Notes: generated from the letters alone by a model not told the origin. DNA of 64,000 nucleotides from JAIUNP01 sp020161975 (GCA_036745275.1 DAIOGK010000005.1:139784-203783), one strand, 5' to 3'; counted from the first letter of the stretch, positions 8,603-17,818 are shown. Made by a program: numbers and translations.

Positions 8603-9486
8603 GCCACCCTCGCCCGTTGACGCCAGAGGATCGGCACCAGCACGATAAGTAGCAGCAGGATGGCCATGGCCGAGGCAAGTGGCCAGTCGCGGTTGGCGAA
8701 GAATTCCGTCCAGAGCACGCGGCCGATCATCAGCGTTTCCGCCCCGCCCAGCAGATCGGGTACGACGAATTCACCGAGCGCAGGGATGAACACCAGCGCC
8801 GAGCCCGCCGCAATCGCCGGCGCGATAACCGGCGCCGTCACCAGAAAAAAGGCCTTCGTGGGCGTGGCGCCGAGATCCTGCGCCGCTTCCGTCAGGCTGG
8901 CATCGAAAGCCTCAAGGCTTGCATAGAGCGGCAGCACCATGAACGGCAGGTAGGAGTAGACGATACCGATGATCACCGCCGTCTCCGTGTGCAGGATGAC
9001 GAGCGGTTCCGAGATCAGGCCAAGGCCCATCAGCGCACCGTTCAGCAAGCCTTCGGGCTTGAGAATCATCATCCAGGCATAGGCGCGGATCAGAAAACTT
9101 GTCAGGAACGGCAGGACCACCAACGTCACCAGCCAGGGCTGCCAATGACGCGGGGCGCGGGCCATCGGCAATGCGATCGTCAGCCCCAGCACCAGCGCCA
9201 GCAGCGTGGACAACAGCGCAACCCGGAGCGATGTGCCATAGGCGCCCCAAAGAAGATCATCGGCAAAAACCGTCGTGAAATTGGCTGTCGAAAGCTTGCC
9301 GAGCGCCGCAACAAATGCATCCCATCCGGCAGCGGCATTGAAATGCGGCAGATAGGGCGGCAGCGCCACCGCGCTTTCCGAAAGGCTGATCTTGAAGACG
9401 ATCAGGAACGGGAACAGGAAAAACAGGATGAGCCAGAGCAGCGGCACCAGCCGCACAATCGCCGAGCCCTGCCCCGCCCGGCTCAT
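8599..9486 (-). CDS. ABC transporter permease, spermidine/putrescine type (PotB/PotH-like)
   Basis: A 295-residue partner permease. The N-terminal membrane segment LVPLLWLILFFLFPFLIVFKIS, a long periplasmic loop and the EAA loop TEAAQDLGATPTKAFFLV are present. The VFIPALGEFVVPDLLGG motif is characteristic of PotB/PotH. It overlaps the ATPase gene by 4 nt on one side (9483-9486) and the second permease gene by 4 nt on the other, which implies translational coupling and fixed stoichiometry. Together with the neighbouring permease it would form the heterodimeric channel. Confidence 0.9.
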   Translation of the reverse strand: MSRAGQGSAIVRLVPLLWLILFFLFPFLIVFKISLSESAVALPPYLPHFNAAAGWDAFVAALGKLSTANFTTVFADDLLWGAYGTSLRVALLSTLLALVLGLTIALPMARAPRHWQPWLVTLVVLPFLTSFLIRAYAWMMILKPEGLLNGALMGLGLISEPLVILHTETAVIIGIVYSYLPFMVLPLYASLEAFDASLTEAAQDLGATPTKAFFLVTAPVIAPAIAAGSALVFIPALGEFVVPDLLGGAETLMIGRVLWTEFFANRDWPLASAMAILLLLIVLVPILWRQRARVA

Positions 9487-10562
9487 TCGGCCAGCACCAC
9501 GGCAGCATCCGGCGCAAAGGACAGCATCACGCCCTCACCCACCGAAAAACCGCGCGATTGCCGCGTGTTGGCAACTGAAACGCGGATAATCGCCCCGTTT
9601 TGCAGGCGAAACCGGCAAAGCGTACCACCGCCGAGATACACGCTGTCCTCGAAGGTCGCGGCAAGGTGGTTCAGCCCCGGAGCAGCGCCGACAACCAGCC
9701 CTTCCGGGCGGATGGCGATGGTGACGGGCGCCCCCTCCTCACTCCGAATCATACTGACATTCAGCACACGATCAATGCCAGGAACCGCGATTCCAGCCGG
9801 GCCGGCCACCGTGCCGTTGAGGATATTCACGTCGCCGACAAACTCCGCGACATAGCGCGTCCGGGGTGCGTTATAGACTTCGGCGGGCGGGCCCACCTGC
9901 GCGAGTTGCCCCTTCTGCATGACACCGATGCGGCTCGCAAGCGACATCGCCTCATCCTGATCATGGGTGACGATGATGAACGTCAGCCCCAGCCGGCGCT
10001 GGATGTCTTTCAGTTCAAACTGGGTTTCCTCGCGGAGTTTCTTGTCGAGCGCCGCGAGCGGCTCGTCGAGCAGCAACACGCGCGGACGTTTTGCCAGGGC
10101 CCTCGCAAGGGCGACGCGCTGACGCTGCCCGCCCGAGAGTTCATGCGGCTTGCGCGTCTCCAATCCTTGCAACCGGGCAAGACGCATCATCTCCGCCACC
10201 CGCTCGGCCAGAACCGCACCGGACATGCCCTCGCGCTTCAGCCCGAAGGCGATGTTACCGGCAACGGTGAGATGCGGAAACAGCGCATAGGACTGGAACA
10301 TCATGTTGACTGGCCGCAGATGCGGCGGCACCGCCGTAATATCCGCGCCATCCAGCAGTATCCGCCCGGCATCCGGTGTCTCGAAGCCCGCGAGCATCCT
10401 CAACAGCGTGGTCTTGCCACAGCCGGAGGGGCCGAGCAGCGCAAAAAATTCGCCCGTCTCAACGTCCAGCGAAAGATCATCAACCGCCGTAAACGCCCCG
10501 AAGCGCCGCGTCACCCCCTCCACGCGGATCAGCGGCGCGCGGCCAGTGTTCTCCCCCGCCAT
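9483..10562 (-). CDS. ABC transporter ATP-binding protein, spermidine/putrescine type (PotA/PotG-like)
   Basis: A 359-residue ATPase. Walker A GPSGCGKTTLL, signature LSGGQRQRVALARAL, Walker B VLLLDEPLAALD and the H-loop VTHDQDEAM are all present. The C-terminal third (VAEFVGDVNILNG onward) is the TOBE domain of the CUT1/Pot subfamily. It powers uptake through the two permeases encoded immediately downstream. The upstream Crp/Fnr-type regulator gene ends only 6 nt before this start, so regulator and transporter probably share a transcript. Confidence 0.92.
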   Translation of the reverse strand: MAGENTGRAPLIRVEGVTRRFGAFTAVDDLSLDVETGEFFALLGPSGCGKTTLLRMLAGFETPDAGRILLDGADITAVPPHLRPVNMMFQSYALFPHLTVAGNIAFGLKREGMSGAVLAERVAEMMRLARLQGLETRKPHELSGGQRQRVALARALAKRPRVLLLDEPLAALDKKLREETQFELKDIQRRLGLTFIIVTHDQDEAMSLASRIGVMQKGQLAQVGPPAEVYNAPRTRYVAEFVGDVNILNGTVAGPAGIAVPGIDRVLNVSMIRSEEGAPVTIAIRPEGLVVGAAPGLNHLAATFEDSVYLGGGTLCRFRLQNGAIIRVSVANTRQSRGFSVGEGVMLSFAPDAAVVLAE

Positions 10563-10568
10563 GGCCCG

Positions 10569-11258
10569 TCAACTCGTTTCCCTGAGCGCCGACTGGATGC
10601 GATCACGCATGACCTGCGGCTGCTTGATGACGAGGGCACCGCGCGTCTTTTCGGTGATCCCCTCGCCCGTCATGTTCGAGAGTTCCCGCGTCACCTGCTC
10701 GCGCCGACAACCAACCCGCCCCGCCAGCACATGGTGGAACGGTGGCGGCGAAACCACCCGTTCCTGCGGATTGCTGGCGCGCGGCTGTGACTGCCGCAAC
10801 AGTTCTGCATAGAGCCTGTGGCGAACATCCAGAACCGTATGCTGGATCACGCGCTCGTTGAGGTCGCGCACGCGGCTGGCGAGCAGTCGCAACAGCTTGT
10901 CACACACCACATTTGAAGAAAAAACCATCTCGCGGAACACCGGCGCCGGCACAATGCACATCTCGCATTTGGTGAGCGCGGTCACATTGGCCGAACGCGG
11001 GGTGCTGTCGATCGCGGCCAACTCGCCGAAATAGGCACCGGCGTGCATGTCGTTGAGAATGACTTCCTTGCCGCCGGGCGTGCGCACGAGAATGCGCACC
11101 TCGCCCGCGATGATGAAATAGACATCCCCTGTTGTGTCCTCGAAATCGAGCAACACATGCCCTTCATCGAACTTCCGCCAGGTACAACGCCGCTCGAACC
11201 GTTCAAGGTCGAGGTCGTTCGCATCCCGGAAAAAGGGAATGGTGGCCAGCGATTGCAT
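10569..11258 (-). CDS. Crp/Fnr-family transcriptional regulator
   Basis: A 229-residue protein starting MQSLATIPFF; this ATG has an AGGA 9 nt upstream, while an ATG 14 codons earlier lacks a ribosome site. The N-terminal cyclic-nucleotide-binding barrel carries FGEL (about residues 77-80) and PRSA (87-90), the phosphate-binding cassette pattern of true cAMP binders. A long dimerisation helix follows (VCDKLLRLLASRVRDLNER). The C-terminal winged helix has the recognition-helix-like GCRREQVTRELSNM. There are no Fnr-type N-terminal cysteines. It lies 6 nt upstream of the pot-like ABC operon and probably controls it, itself included; that role is inference. Confidence 0.88.
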   Translation of the reverse strand: MQSLATIPFFRDANDLDLERFERRCTWRKFDEGHVLLDFEDTTGDVYFIIAGEVRILVRTPGGKEVILNDMHAGAYFGELAAIDSTPRSANVTALTKCEMCIVPAPVFREMVFSSNVVCDKLLRLLASRVRDLNERVIQHTVLDVRHRLYAELLRQSQPRASNPQERVVSPPPFHHVLAGRVGCRREQVTRELSNMTGEGITEKTRGALVIKQPQVMRDRIQSALRETS

Positions 11259-11451
11259 AGTTATGGTCCTGCCTCCCGTTTCGCCTTGCAGGCGCGTCAT
11301 TTTGCCATGAAGCCCGATTCCATGAAAGCGCTGTCAAAGTATGTGGATGCGTCATTTTGATGATGCACACCCCGGTCCGGATTTTCAGAATAACCCACTA
11401 CCCGATCTCCCCGCCAACGCCTATCCTCATGCAAACACCACGGAGAACACG

Positions 11452-11979
11452 ATGCCGGTCCATCGCCTCGATGCCGCAAGCCCCGAACTGCCGCCCGCCG
11501 GCGATCACTGGATTGCCCCCGATGCGCAGGTCATCGGCAAGGTGCGGCTCAGGAAGGATGCCGGCATCTGGTTCGGCGCCGTTCTGCGCGGTGATAACGA
11601 ATGGATCGAGATCGGCGAAGGCTCGAACGTGCAGGAGCATTCCATGCTGCACACCGACATGGGTTTTCCGCTGACGGTTGGAAAGAACTGCACCATCGGC
11701 CACCGCGCCATCCTTCATGGCTGCACCGTGGGCGATAATACGCTGATCGGCATGGGTGCCATCGTGCTGAATGGCGCGAAAATCGGCAACAACTGTCTTG
11801 TCGGCGCCGGCGCGCTGGTGACGGAAGGCAAGAGTTTCCCGGATAATTCGCTGATCGTCGGCGTGCCGGCAAAAGCCATCCGCATGCTCGATGAAACAGC
11901 GATTGCGGGCCTCACGGCCTCGGCCCGCAACTATGTCGCAAACTGGAAGCGGTTTGCGGCGGGCCTGAAACCCGCCTGA
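11452..11979 (+). CDS. Gamma-class carbonic anhydrase / hexapeptide-repeat protein
   Basis: A 175-residue protein starting MPVHRLDAAS; the ATG at 11452 has GGAG 6-7 nt upstream, so the longer frame from 11341 is rejected. It is built of left-handed beta-helix hexapeptides (DAQVIGKVRLRKDAGIWFG, IGEGSNVQEHSMLH, VGKNCTIGHRAILHGCTVGDNTLIGMGAIVLNG). The metal-ligand histidines expected for the gamma family are seen at about 67 (MLHTD), 84 and 89 (GHRAILHGC). Homologues (YrdA/PaaY/Cam-like) are trimeric, zinc- or iron-dependent CO2 hydratases or structural proteins. Activity here is inferred. It stands alone as an operon. Confidence 0.88.
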   Translation: MPVHRLDAASPELPPAGDHWIAPDAQVIGKVRLRKDAGIWFGAVLRGDNEWIEIGEGSNVQEHSMLHTDMGFPLTVGKNCTIGHRAILHGCTVGDNTLIGMGAIVLNGAKIGNNCLVGAGALVTEGKSFPDNSLIVGVPAKAIRMLDETAIAGLTASARNYVANWKRFAAGLKPA

Positions 11980-12003
11980 TGACCGAACCGCTCCTGCCAA
12001 TGA

Positions 12004-12267
12004 TCAACCCTTGTTGGCCATCGCGTTGCGGATAAGACCGACAATCGCCATGACAATCGCGCCGCCGACGCCACCGCCGGCGAACTGACCAACCAGCCCC
12101 TGCGCCAGCATCGGCAGAACAGCAGACAGGATCGAGCCGCCCAATCCGCCGCCAACGATGCCGGCCAGCGAGTTGCCGACCGTGCCGAGGCTGAGGTTCT
12201 TCAAAACCGCACCGGCGGCATTACCACCGAGAGCGCCGGCAATCAGCTGAATGATGAGACCTTCCAT
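12004..12267 (-). CDS. Small Gly-rich hydrophobic membrane protein, function unknown
   Basis: An 87-residue protein starting MEGLIIQLIAG. The ATG at 12267 follows GGGGAG at 8 nt, so the earlier in-frame Met is rejected. It consists of long Gly/Ala/Leu/Val stretches (GALGGNAAGAVLKNLSLGTVGN, cut here by glycine turns; GIVGGGLGGSI; GGGVGGAIVMAIVGLIRNAM), and the whole chain could enter the membrane as two hairpins. Similar small proteins are widespread in alphaproteobacteria under uninformative names. It lies between the carbonic anhydrase and mfd genes, with about 85 bp to mfd. Confidence 0.75.
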   Translation of the reverse strand: MEGLIIQLIAGALGGNAAGAVLKNLSLGTVGNSLAGIVGGGLGGSILSAVLPMLAQGLVGQFAGGGVGGAIVMAIVGLIRNAMANKG

Positions 12268-12351
12268 GTGCTTAACTCCCCTCGTTCGATTGAAGGCGTT
12301 AGAAGGACTCAACTTTCGTCGAATAACAAGTTAAAATACTCAAATTGAGAA

Positions 12352-15300
12352 TTATCTTGTGGAGCGTTTGCCTTCGGCAATCCTGACGAGATCGGACAAA
12401 AGGCGCCGTGTTTCGGTGAGGCGGCGAGCGGTCTGCTCGAAATCGCCGGAGAAAACGACGCGCATGTCGGGCCGAACCTTGGCGGTCGTGCCCTTCTCCT
12501 GCACATAGCGCACAAGCCCGGCGGGATTGGCAAAAGCCTGCCCCCGGAACTGCACGATGATGCCGCGCGGACCCGCTTCCACTTTGTCGATATTGGCGCG
12601 GCGGCAGAGCGCCTTGATCGCGACGATCTTCATCAACTGCTCAACCTCGTCGGGCAGCGGACCGAATCGGTCGATCATTTCGGCAGCGAACCCATTGATG
12701 TCCTGATCGGTGTCGAGCGTCGAAAGCCGGCGGTAAAGCCCCATGCGCAGATCAAGATCTTCGATGTAGCTCTCGGGAATGAGCACCGGCGCACCGATCG
12801 CGATGGTGGGCGACCACTGCTCCTCTTCCTCCTCCTCGATGCCCGCCTTCAACGCCGCCACCGCTTCTTCCAACATCTGCTGGTAAAGTTCGTAACCGAC
12901 TTCGCGGATATGGCCGGACTGTTCCTCGCCCAGAAGGTTTCCGGCGCCGCGAATATCGAGATCGTGGCTGGCAAGCTGGAAGCCCGCGCCGAGACTGTCG
13001 AGCGATTGCAGCACCTTCAGCCGCCGTTCGGCCTGCGGGCTCACCGGCTTTTTGACCGGCACGGTGAAGATCGCATAGGCACGAGTCTTCGAGCGGCCCA
13101 CGCGTCCGCGCAATTGGTAAAGTGCGGCCAGACCGAACATGTCGGCGCGGTGGACGATCAACGTGTTGGCGGTGGGAATATCGAGCCCGGATTCGACGAT
13201 GGTCGTCGAAAGCAGCACGTCGAACTTTCCGTCGTAGAAGTCGCTCATCACCTGTTCGAGGTCGGAGGCAGCCATCTGGCCATGACCCACGACCACCTTC
13301 ACTTCGGGCACATGGCTTTCGAGGAAGGCTTTGACGTCCGCGATGTCCTCGATTCTCGGACAGACATAGAAGGACTGGCCGCCACGATAGCGCTCACGCA
13401 AAAGCGCCTCGCGCACCACGAGTTCGTCAAAGGGTGTCACGAACGTGCGCACCGCGAGGCGATCCACCGGCGGGGTGGCGATAATCGAAAGTTCGCGCAC
13501 GCCGGTCAGCGCCAGTTGCAGCGTGCGCGGAATCGGCGTCGCCGATAGCGTCAGTACATGCACTTCGGCGCGCAGGTCCTTCAGCCGTTCCTTGTGCGCA
13601 ACGCCGAAATGCTGCTCCTCATCGACGATCAGCAGGCCGAGATCCTTGAACTTGATCGTCTTTCCGAGCAACGCATGGGTGCCAACCACGATATCGAGTG
13701 TACCGGCAGCCAGTTCATCGCGCGATTTCTTGAGATCGCCGGAGGGCACAAGGCGCGACATCTGCGCAATGCGGATCGGCAGGCCTTTGAAGCGTTCGGC
13801 GAAGGTCCGGAAATGCTGACGGGCGAGCAGCGTCGTCGGCACCACTACGGCCACCTGCTGACCGGCCATCGCCGCTACAAAAGCCGCCCGGAGCGCGACC
13901 TCGGTCTTGCCAAAGCCGACATCGCCGCAGACCAGCCGGTCCATCGGCCGCCCCTTGGCAAGGTCGGTGAGCGTCGCGTCGATGGCGTCCAGCTGGTCGT
14001 CCGTCTCGGTGTAGGGAAAGCGCGCGACAAACTCGTCATAGGCATGGGCCGGCGTCGGAAATTTCGGCGCCTCACGCATTTGCCGGGCGGCGGCGATTTT
14101 GATGAGCGCCTTCGCCATGTCGCGGATGCGCTTCTTCAGCTTGGCCTTGCGCGCCTGCCAGGCCGGACCGCCCAGCCGGTCTAGCTGAACTTCGGTATCC
14201 TCCGACCCGTAACGCGACAGAAGCTCGATATTCTCCACCGGCAGGAACAGCTTGTCGCCGCCGTGATAGTGGATTTCGAGGCAATCATGCGGCGCGCCGG
14301 ACACGTCGATGGTTTTCAACCCGACAAAACGCCCGATGCCATGATCGACATGGACGACAACATCGCCGACCGAAAGGCTCGACACCTCGGCGATGAAATC
14401 CTTCGGGCGCTTGGACGAGCGCTGCGGGCGGCTGAGCCGTTCGCCCAGAATGTCCTGCTCGGAGATAATGGCGAAATCGGGCGTTTCGAAGCCCTGCTCC
14501 AGCCCCAGCACGGCCAGCGCCGTCTCATGGGTATTGAAGGCCATCGCCTCACGGAACGAGCGTGCATTCTTCGCGCCCTTGAGGCCGTGATCGTCCAGAA
14601 CGCCTGCGTTGCGCTGGCGGGCGCCATCGGTGAAGGAGGCGATGATCGTGCGCTTGCCCGCCTTCTGCACGGCACGGATATGCTGTACCACCGCATCGAA
14701 CACGTTGGCGTTTTCATTCGCACGTTCGGCGGCGAAGGAATGGCCGGTGCGGGCCTGAAGATCGACTACCCAGCGCGCGCCGCCATCCGGCAGGGCAAAG
14801 GGGGTGAGGTGAATGGTTGCGGGCGCGTCCGCAATCTCCTGCCATTGCTTTTGCGACAGATAGAGCGCATCGGTCGGCAGCGGGCGATAGGGCGCGCCCG
14901 TGGCCTTCCCGCTTTCAAGCGCGGATTTCCGCGCCTCCTGATAGTCGCTGATCTGCTTCAACCGCTCGTCCGCGGCAGTGTCCGCCTGCGAATCGATGAG
15001 CAACATCGCGCCGGGCACGTAGTCGGCCAGCGTATCCATCCGATCGTGGAACAGCGGCAGCCAGTGCTCCATGCCCGGGAAGCGCCGTCCTTCCGAAATC
15101 GCCTCGTAGAGCGAATCCCCGCGCTGCGCCGCGCCGAACCGCGCCACATAGCTCTGCCGGAAACGGCGGATCGCCTCCGAGGTGAGCTGGAATTCCGTCA
15201 TCGGCACAAGGTCAAGCGCTGCGATGGGGTGGGTTGAGCGCTGCGTCTCGGGATCGAAGCCCTTGATCGTCTCCAGAACGTCGCCGAAGAGATCAAGCCG

Positions 15301-15882
15301 CACCGGCCCAAGCGGCCCCGGCGGATAGAGATCGACGATGCCGCCACGCACGGCATATTCGCCAACGTCGCGCACTGTGCTCGAACGGGTAAACCCGTTG
15401 ATTTCAAGCCAGTTCGACAGATCCGATGTATCGACCGCATTCCCCGGCGCCGCCGAAAGACTTTCTTTCGACACCCAGCTGATCGGCGGCAGACGCTGAA
15501 GCAGCGCGTTGATCGACGTCACAACCACGCGGGGCCGATCCCCCCCGCGCGAACGGACAAGGCGCGAGAGCGTCGTCATGCGCCGCGCCACCACCGGCGC
15601 ATTGGGCGAGGCGCGATCATAGGGCTGGCAATCCCAGGCGGGCAGCGACAGCACCTCGATTTCCGGCGCGAAGAAGGACAGCGCTGCTTCCACCGCCTGC
15701 TGTCGTTGCCCGTCGCGTGCAACGAACACCGCGAGCGCCGGCGCATCGACCCCGGCCTTGAAACGGATGCGCGCGACTTCAGCCAGCGCGAGCGCTTCCG
15801 CCCCGTCCGCGACATTGGCGATGGTGACGCGCGTACCGCTGGCGATCAGCGATTGCAGGCGGGAATTGAGGACTTCTGTCAT
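12352..15882 (-). CDS. mfd: Transcription-repair coupling factor Mfd
   Basis: At 1176 residues it has the normal length for Mfd. The N-terminal UvrB-like modules (APALAVFVARDGQRQ..., the RGGIVDLYPPG motif) are followed by the CarD-like RNA-polymerase-interacting domain (LSVGDVVVHVDHGIGRFVGL). A RecG-like translocase follows, with Walker A GDVGFGKTEVAL near residue 655, Walker B LLIVDEEQHFG, and helicase motifs TLSATPIPRTL and QLRGRVGRS. The C-terminal TRCF domain (LYRRLSTLDTDQDINGF) is complete. It displaces RNA polymerase stalled at DNA lesions and recruits UvrA. It is transcribed in the same direction as sdhE and fabD upstream, about 100 bp after sdhE. Confidence 0.97.
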   Translation of the reverse strand: MTEVLNSRLQSLIASGTRVTIANVADGAEALALAEVARIRFKAGVDAPALAVFVARDGQRQQAVEAALSFFAPEIEVLSLPAWDCQPYDRASPNAPVVARRMTTLSRLVRSRGGDRPRVVVTSINALLQRLPPISWVSKESLSAAPGNAVDTSDLSNWLEINGFTRSSTVRDVGEYAVRGGIVDLYPPGPLGPVRLDLFGDVLETIKGFDPETQRSTHPIAALDLVPMTEFQLTSEAIRRFRQSYVARFGAAQRGDSLYEAISEGRRFPGMEHWLPLFHDRMDTLADYVPGAMLLIDSQADTAADERLKQISDYQEARKSALESGKATGAPYRPLPTDALYLSQKQWQEIADAPATIHLTPFALPDGGARWVVDLQARTGHSFAAERANENANVFDAVVQHIRAVQKAGKRTIIASFTDGARQRNAGVLDDHGLKGAKNARSFREAMAFNTHETALAVLGLEQGFETPDFAIISEQDILGERLSRPQRSSKRPKDFIAEVSSLSVGDVVVHVDHGIGRFVGLKTIDVSGAPHDCLEIHYHGGDKLFLPVENIELLSRYGSEDTEVQLDRLGGPAWQARKAKLKKRIRDMAKALIKIAAARQMREAPKFPTPAHAYDEFVARFPYTETDDQLDAIDATLTDLAKGRPMDRLVCGDVGFGKTEVALRAAFVAAMAGQQVAVVVPTTLLARQHFRTFAERFKGLPIRIAQMSRLVPSGDLKKSRDELAAGTLDIVVGTHALLGKTIKFKDLGLLIVDEEQHFGVAHKERLKDLRAEVHVLTLSATPIPRTLQLALTGVRELSIIATPPVDRLAVRTFVTPFDELVVREALLRERYRGGQSFYVCPRIEDIADVKAFLESHVPEVKVVVGHGQMAASDLEQVMSDFYDGKFDVLLSTTIVESGLDIPTANTLIVHRADMFGLAALYQLRGRVGRSKTRAYAIFTVPVKKPVSPQAERRLKVLQSLDSLGAGFQLASHDLDIRGAGNLLGEEQSGHIREVGYELYQQMLEEAVAALKAGIEEEEEEQWSPTIAIGAPVLIPESYIEDLDLRMGLYRRLSTLDTDQDINGFAAEMIDRFGPLPDEVEQLMKIVAIKALCRRANIDKVEAGPRGIIVQFRGQAFANPAGLVRYVQEKGTTAKVRPDMRVVFSGDFEQTARRLTETRRLLSDLVRIAEGKRSTR

Positions 15883-15981
15883 GACCGGCGCGTGTTAGCG
15901 GAAATGCGCGGGCGCGTCACCGCCGAATGCGTGCCCGTTGTAATGATCGGAGAGGCCATCAGCCAGCGACCGATCAAATCT

Positions 15982-16275
15982 CTACAGTTTCTCCGCCGAA
16001 AGCTTGCCCGCCATCGCCATCATCTCGCGGAACAGCGGCGTGTCATAAGCCTCCGGCGTCGGCTGCTGGCCGGTAATCCAGGCCATCAGATCCGGCTCTT
16101 CCACCGCCATCAGCGCCTCGAAGATATCGGCCTCCGCCTCGTTGAAACTGGCGGCGCGCCGGTCCGCAAACTGGCCGATCAGCATGTCGAGTTCGCGCAT
16201 CCCGCGATGGTTCGCGCGGTAGATGATGCGCTTGAGGCGCGGGCTGAGCAAATTCGGATCGGTCATCATGGTCAT
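15982..16275 (-). CDS. sdhE: Succinate dehydrogenase assembly factor SdhE (FAD assembly factor)
   Basis: A 97-residue protein of the SdhE/YgfY/SDHAF2 family, with the diagnostic RGMRELD motif (RGxxE) at about residues 24-30 and the acidic EADIFEALMAVEEPDLMAWI segment. It assists covalent attachment of FAD to SdhA and FrdA. The start ATG overlaps the fabD stop as ATGA (16272-16275), showing translational coupling. Placement next to mfd is a common alphaproteobacterial arrangement. Confidence 0.92.
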   Translation of the reverse strand: MTMMTDPNLLSPRLKRIIYRANHRGMRELDMLIGQFADRRAASFNEAEADIFEALMAVEEPDLMAWITGQQPTPEAYDTPLFREMMAMAGKLSAEKL

Positions 16276-17207
16276 GCGGTGTAGGCATTCACATCATCGG
16301 GCGTTGCGACATTGGCCGCGCTGGCCCCCTCGACGACGCGCTTGACGAGGCCGGAGAGCACCTTGCCCGCGCCGACCTCGACAAAGCGGTTGACCCCCTG
16401 CCCGCCCAGCCAGGCCATGCTCTCGGCCCAGCGCACCGAGCCCGTGACCTGTTCGACAAGACGACGGCGGATGTCGTCCGGGTCGCTGCTGGCCACCGCC
16501 AGCACGTTCGCGACCACCGGCACCACCGGCGCCTTGATATTGGCTTGCGCCAGCGCGGCCGCCATGGCTTCGGCCGCCGGCTGCATCAGCGAGCAATGGA
16601 ACGGTGCGGAAACCGGCAGCGCCAGCGCACGACGGATACCCTTGCCCTGCGCGATCGGAATCGCCCGCGCTATGGCCGAGGCATGGCCGGAAATCACCAC
16701 CTGCCCACCACCATTGTCATTGGCAAGTTCGCACACTTCGCCCTCGGCAGCCTCCTTCGCCACCTCGGCAGCCTGCTCTTTCGTCGCACCGATCAGCGCA
16801 GCCATGCCGCCAAGTCCGACCGGAACCGCCTTCTGCATCGCATCACCGCGGATGCGCAGAAGCTTGGCCGTATCGGTGATCGACAACGCGCCGGCAGCGG
16901 CCAGCGCCGAATACTCTCCCAGCGAATGCCCGGCCACGAAAGCAACATCGCGCCTGAGATCGACACCCTTTTCCGTCTCCAGCGCCCGAAGTGCGGCCAG
17001 CGACACCGCCATCAGTGCCGGCTGGGCATTGGCGGTCAAGGTCAGTTCATCGCCCGGCCCCTCGAAGATCAGCGCAGAGAGCTTCTGCCCCAGCGCCGCG
17101 TCCACCTCCTCAAACACCGCACGGGACGCGGGGAAGGCGTCATGGAGCGCCTTGCCCATACCAACCGTCTGGCTGCCCTGTCCCGGGAAAATGAATGCCG
17201 TGCTCAT
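16272..17207 (-). CDS. fabD: Malonyl-CoA:ACP transacylase FabD
   Basis: A 311-residue protein starting MSTAFIFPGQGSQTVGMG; the ATG at 17207 follows GGGAGG, so the 20-codon longer frame is rejected. The oxyanion motif PGQGSQ and the nucleophile elbow GHSLGEYSALAAAG (Ser95) are present, as are the catalytic His in SAPFHCSLM and the C-terminal QVTGSVRW motif. It transfers malonyl from CoA to acyl carrier protein for type II fatty acid synthesis. It is separated here from the usual fabG/acpP neighbours and forms a coupled pair with sdhE. Confidence 0.96.
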   Translation of the reverse strand: MSTAFIFPGQGSQTVGMGKALHDAFPASRAVFEEVDAALGQKLSALIFEGPGDELTLTANAQPALMAVSLAALRALETEKGVDLRRDVAFVAGHSLGEYSALAAAGALSITDTAKLLRIRGDAMQKAVPVGLGGMAALIGATKEQAAEVAKEAAEGEVCELANDNGGGQVVISGHASAIARAIPIAQGKGIRRALALPVSAPFHCSLMQPAAEAMAAALAQANIKAPVVPVVANVLAVASSDPDDIRRRLVEQVTGSVRWAESMAWLGGQGVNRFVEVGAGKVLSGLVKRVVEGASAANVATPDDVNAYTA

Positions 17208-17307
17208 GCTGCCTCCCACGCGCAAAAATGCTCTGCCGGGCTTCGCGCGGAAGCGCGAGCCTGTCAAGACGATGGCGGTGCGGGCGACGCTCCGCTACAC
17301 CACCCGC

Positions 17308-17583
17308 ATGACCGTTGATTCTGACACGCTCGCCCGTCTTGAAGCCGAACTGATCCGGCTGGCCACCGCCTGCACCCCCGGCGCCACCGCCTGCCCGTCA
17401 GAGGCGGCGCGCACCATCGGCGGCAATCATCCCGACCAATGGGGCCCATTGATGCAGCCCGTACGCCGCATCGCGGTCCGGCTCGCCAACGAAGGACGCC
17501 TCGTGATCACCCGCAAGGGAAAACCTGTCGACCCCAACGACTTCCGAGGCGTCTACCGCATCGCAGCGCCCCGGCTCGACTGA
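17308..17583 (+). CDS. DUF3253 domain protein
   Basis: A 91-residue soluble protein, MTVDSDTLARLEAEL at the N-terminus, with CPSEAARTIGG, WGPLMQPVRRIAVRLANEGRLVITRKGKPVDP and FRGVYRIA. This is the compact winged-helix-like DUF3253 pattern (S-E-A-A-R near the start, RI...L...G.I.ITQKG, D.....GPYRI). It could bind nucleic acid; function is unknown. It is divergent from fabD. Another in-frame ATG at 17272 is possible; no strong ribosome site is visible at either. Confidence 0.8.
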   Translation: MTVDSDTLARLEAELIRLATACTPGATACPSEAARTIGGNHPDQWGPLMQPVRRIAVRLANEGRLVITRKGKPVDPNDFRGVYRIAAPRLD

Positions 17584-17708
17584 GCCCACCGGGGCAATCC
17601 ACGCGGCACCGCACACAAAACCGCGATTCCCGCTGCTTTCGCGCCGCCAGCAGGCCAATGAAAACGCTCATTGCGACAATGATACGACAGAGCTCCGCGA
17701 TTTACGCA

Positions 17709-17754
17709 TTGCTGCATTGCAAAATTTATCTTTGACTTTTTGTGCACCGCAACA
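17709..17754 (+). promoter_or_regulatory. Candidate PhaR-like operators at the phasin promoter
   Basis: Two TGC-rich imperfect palindromes precede the phasin gene: TTGC-TGCATT-GCAA at 17709-17722 and TTGTGC-ACC-GCAACA at 17740-17754. PhaR repressors of alphaproteobacteria bind TGC-rich dyads (CTGC-N3/4-GCAG type) upstream of phasin genes. The second site lies in the spacer between the candidate -35 and -10, as expected for repression. No phaR gene is in the window. Confidence 0.4.
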
Positions 17755-17760
17755 TAGCTT
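17732..17760 (+). promoter_or_regulatory. Candidate sigma-70 promoter of the phasin gene
   Basis: TTGACT at 17732-17737, 17-nt spacer, TAGCTT at 17755-17760. It lies about 58 nt upstream of the phasin ATG. The -10 is a weak match. Confidence 0.45.
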
Positions 17761-17818
17761 CTGTTTCGAAAGTTCACGCCCAGTCAGGCACCCAAGATAC
17801 AACTCGATGGAGCACATC

